DNA of 64,000 nucleotides from Luteimonas cucumeris (GTDB lineage Bacteria > Pseudomonadota > Gammaproteobacteria > Xanthomonadales > Xanthomonadaceae), in contig NZ_VLKN01000007.1 in assembly GCF_007830035.1 (NCBI RefSeq), positions 108,208 through 172,207 of the forward strand. The letters are read 5' to 3'. The position numbers and the translations under genes are program-made. The notes below the pieces were generated by a model that did not search any database, was not told the DNA's origin, and saw nothing but the letters and a program-made list of their open reading frames with translations. Below, piece by piece: positions 62,317-64,000 of this stretch; within the stretch, counting starts at the first letter, position 1; every line of letters begins with the position of its first letter.

Positions 62317-64000
62317 TCAATACAACGCCATCACCGAGACGTTGGTGAAGGCCTGCTCGCCGACCATGCGCAGGTAGTACGTGCCGGCCACCGGATTGGT
62401 GATGACCACCGCTTCGCTGTTGCCGGGCTTGGCCGACTTGCGGTCGTGCTGCGCGGCGGTCGGCAGGTAGTCGTGAGCCACGTAGAGCGAGACGTTGCCG
62501 GTGCCGCCGTAGCTGCGCAGGTTGAGGCTGCGCGTGCCGGCCGGCACTTCGATGCTGTACAGCAGCTCGTCGCCGGCCGCACCGGTCTGGCCGGACATGG
62601 GCACGCGATTGCTCAGCGCCTCGGCCGGTTCGTCGCCGACATCCTGCGTGGCTGCCAGGGTGGCCGCGGCGGCATCGAGGATGCCCGCGCCCATCGGCGT
62701 GCTGACCGGCGGCTGCATCGGGAACGGACGTGCGGTACGGCGCAGGATGTTCTTGACCTGCGCCGGAGTCAGCACCGGCTTGCCGGCGGCGACCGCCGCG
62801 CTCTGCATCAGCGCGACCACGCCGGCGACGTGCGGGCTGGCCTGCGAGGTGCCGATCATCCCGACGAGTGCGGGTGCTTCCGGTCCTTCGCTGCCGGCGT
62901 TGCCGGTCGACCAGATCCAGCGGTCGTCGGGATCGCTGCCGCTGGTGGCGTTGCCGCCCGGTGCGGACAGCGTGACGGTGGCGCCGTAATTGGAGAACCA
63001 GGACTTGCCACCGTCGATGCCGGTCGCGCCGACCGTGATCACGCCCTTGCAGCTGGCCGGCGAAGCGTTGGCCGCGTCCATGCTGTCGTTGCCGGCGGCG
63101 ACGACCACGGTCACACCGCGGCTGATCGCACCGTCGATGGCCGCCTGCGTCATCGGATCCTGGGTGCAGGAGCCATAACCGCCGAGGCTGAGGTTGATCA
63201 CTTCGGCCGGGTTCTCGTTGGCCGGCACGCCATCCACCGTGCCGCCGGAGGCCCAGACGATCGCGTCGGCGATGTCGGAGGTGTAGCCGCCGCCGTGGCC
63301 GAGCACGCGCACCGGCTGCACCTTGGCCATGTAGGCGACACCGGCAAGGCCCGTGCCGTTGTTGGTCACCGCGGCGACCGTGCCGGCGACGTGCGTGCCG
63401 TGCCAGGAGCTGGCGTCGCCGCCGTACCAGTCGCCCGGGTCGTGCGCGTCGGCGTCGCGGCCATCGCCGTCACCGCCGACGACCGGATCGTGGATGAAGT
63501 CATAACCCGGCACCAGGTTGGCATCCAGGTCGCTGTGGTCGGCATGGCCGGTGTCGAGCACCGCCACCACCACGCCGTCGCCCTGCGCGGTGTCCCAGGC
63601 GGTGGTTGCGTTGATGCCGCCGACCGGGTCGGTGTAGTCCCATTGCAGCTGCGCGAAGTACGGATCGTTCGGCACTACTTCGTAACGCTGCTTGATGTAA
63701 TCCGGCTGCGCGAACTGCACGGACGGATCGCGGCGCAACTGGACGAGGAAGGCTTCGGCCTCGGCCTTGTTCAAACGACGCGAGGCGCGCATCACGTCGG
63801 CACCGACGCCGGTCCTGCGTACGTGCGACAGCGACAGCGCCGAGGCACCGGCGAACCCGGTCCTGCGCAGCACGGCGCCGGCGTGATCGGCGGTCGCCAT
63901 CGCAGTGCGGCGCGCAGTACTGCCATCGCGATACTTGACGATGAAGCGGTCGAAGCCGGTCGGCGCCTGCGTGCGCGCCAACGGCACGATGTTGCGGCTT
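62317..64000 (-). CDS. Secreted S8 (subtilisin-like) serine protease, 5' end outside the window
   Basis: At least 556 residues are visible and the frame is still open at the edge, so the signal peptide is off the window. A propeptide-like region comes first (FIVKYRDGS onward). The catalytic triad is Asp in VAVLDTGHADHSD, His in SWHGTHVAGTVA and Ser in IGTSQASPHVAGV. NLSLGGYGSC and AAGNDSMDAANASPASC are typical of the family, with paired cysteines. The C-terminal 100 residues are a bacterial pre-peptidase (PPC) domain: ELLYSIEVPAGTRSLNLRSY (in part). Probably an extracellular protease, as common in Lysobacter. Confidence 0.93.
   Translation of the reverse strand, partial: SRNIVPLARTQAPTGFDRFIVKYRDGSTARRTAMATADHAGAVLRRTGFAGASALSLSHVRRTGVGADVMRASRRLNKAEAEAFLVQLRRDPSVQFAQPDYIKQRYEVVPNDPYFAQLQWDYTDPVGGINATTAWDTAQGDGVVVAVLDTGHADHSDLDANLVPGYDFIHDPVVGGDGDGRDADAHDPGDWYGGDASSWHGTHVAGTVAAVTNNGTGLAGVAYMAKVQPVRVLGHGGGYTSDIADAIVWASGGTVDGVPANENPAEVINLSLGGYGSCTQDPMTQAAIDGAISRGVTVVVAAGNDSMDAANASPASCKGVITVGATGIDGGKSWFSNYGATVTLSAPGGNATSGSDPDDRWIWSTGNAGSEGPEAPALVGMIGTSQASPHVAGVVALMQSAAVAAGKPVLTPAQVKNILRRTARPFPMQPPVSTPMGAGILDAAAATLAATQDVGDEPAEALSNRVPMSGQTGAAGDELLYSIEVPAGTRSLNLRSYGGTGNVSLYVAHDYLPTAAQHDRKSAKPGNSEAVVITNPVAGTYYLRMVGEQAFTNVSVMALY

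Overview
The window is GC-rich, densely packed gammaproteobacterial chromosome. Gene content and order point to the Xanthomonadaceae/Lysobacteraceae (Lysobacter, Luteimonas or a relative). The evidence is the run kdsD-kdsC-lptCAB-rpoN-hpf-ptsN-hprK-rapZ-EIIA-ptsH-ptsI-mgtE, the pilT/pilU pair, the amgK-murU pair, and several families of short dispersed palindromes typical of that group. This assignment is inferred from gene order and protein recognition; no database search was run. No rRNA, tRNA, CRISPR array or complete insertion sequence was seen.

Layout. 1-3.4 kb: end of an unidentified gene, hutD, comEA, an M20 dipeptidase and a GlsB-type membrane protein. 3.4-4.0 kb: a repeat-rich gap. 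4.0-9.0 kb: amgK-murU (cell-wall sugar recycling), then the minus-strand operon DUF2066-AI-2E permease-hda. 9.1-12.4 kb: purM-purN and two DUF3108 paralogues. 12.4-14.3 kb: ibaG, murA and a small EF-hand membrane protein on the minus strand. 14.4-28.5 kb: envelope and regulation block with Kdo synthesis (kdsD, kdsC), LPS transport (lptC, lptA, lptB), sigma-54, ribosome hibernation factor, PtsN, HPr kinase, RapZ, MipA, a mannose-type EIIA, HPr, Enzyme I, a 2OG-Fe(II) oxygenase and MgtE. The PTS proteins form a phosphorelay with no sugar permease in the window, so a regulatory role is likely. 28.6-36.1 kb: pyrB-ruvX-yqgE, a desaturase, tag, a CDF transporter, an FKBP isomerase, pilU and pilT. 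36.2-45 kb: yggS, proC, a lipoprotein, DoxX, a vitamin-B12-type binding protein, pdxH, a P-loop kinase, dodecin, aroK-aroB, a WGR protein and hemE.

45-50 kb is the most rearranged part. It holds a PD40 propeller protein, a Tat-exported protein with a duplicated domain, a LysR regulator and a secreted proline-iminopeptidase-type hydrolase. Among them lie three copies of one 92-bp element, a degraded copy of an internal hemE segment, a duplicated end of the hydrolase gene and a 21-bp tandem array. 50-57.7 kb: a very large hybrid two-component sensor, a YceI-cytochrome b561-YceI operon, a glutaredoxin-like protein, sdaA and a membrane-anchored XRE regulator. 57.9-62.2 kb looks like accessory DNA: a deleted sulfatase gene, a hydrolase, two lower-GC small genes joined by a good integron attC site (with no integrase in view), three small DUF-type genes and a VOC remnant. 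The window ends inside a secreted subtilisin-type protease.

Two themes run through the window. First, many genes start exactly six bases after a TANNNT box with no Shine-Dalgarno sequence, which predicts leaderless mRNAs. Second, short dispersed repeats intrude into coding regions: they lie inside hemE and form the ends of YggS, ProC, the B12-binding-type protein and the hybrid kinase.
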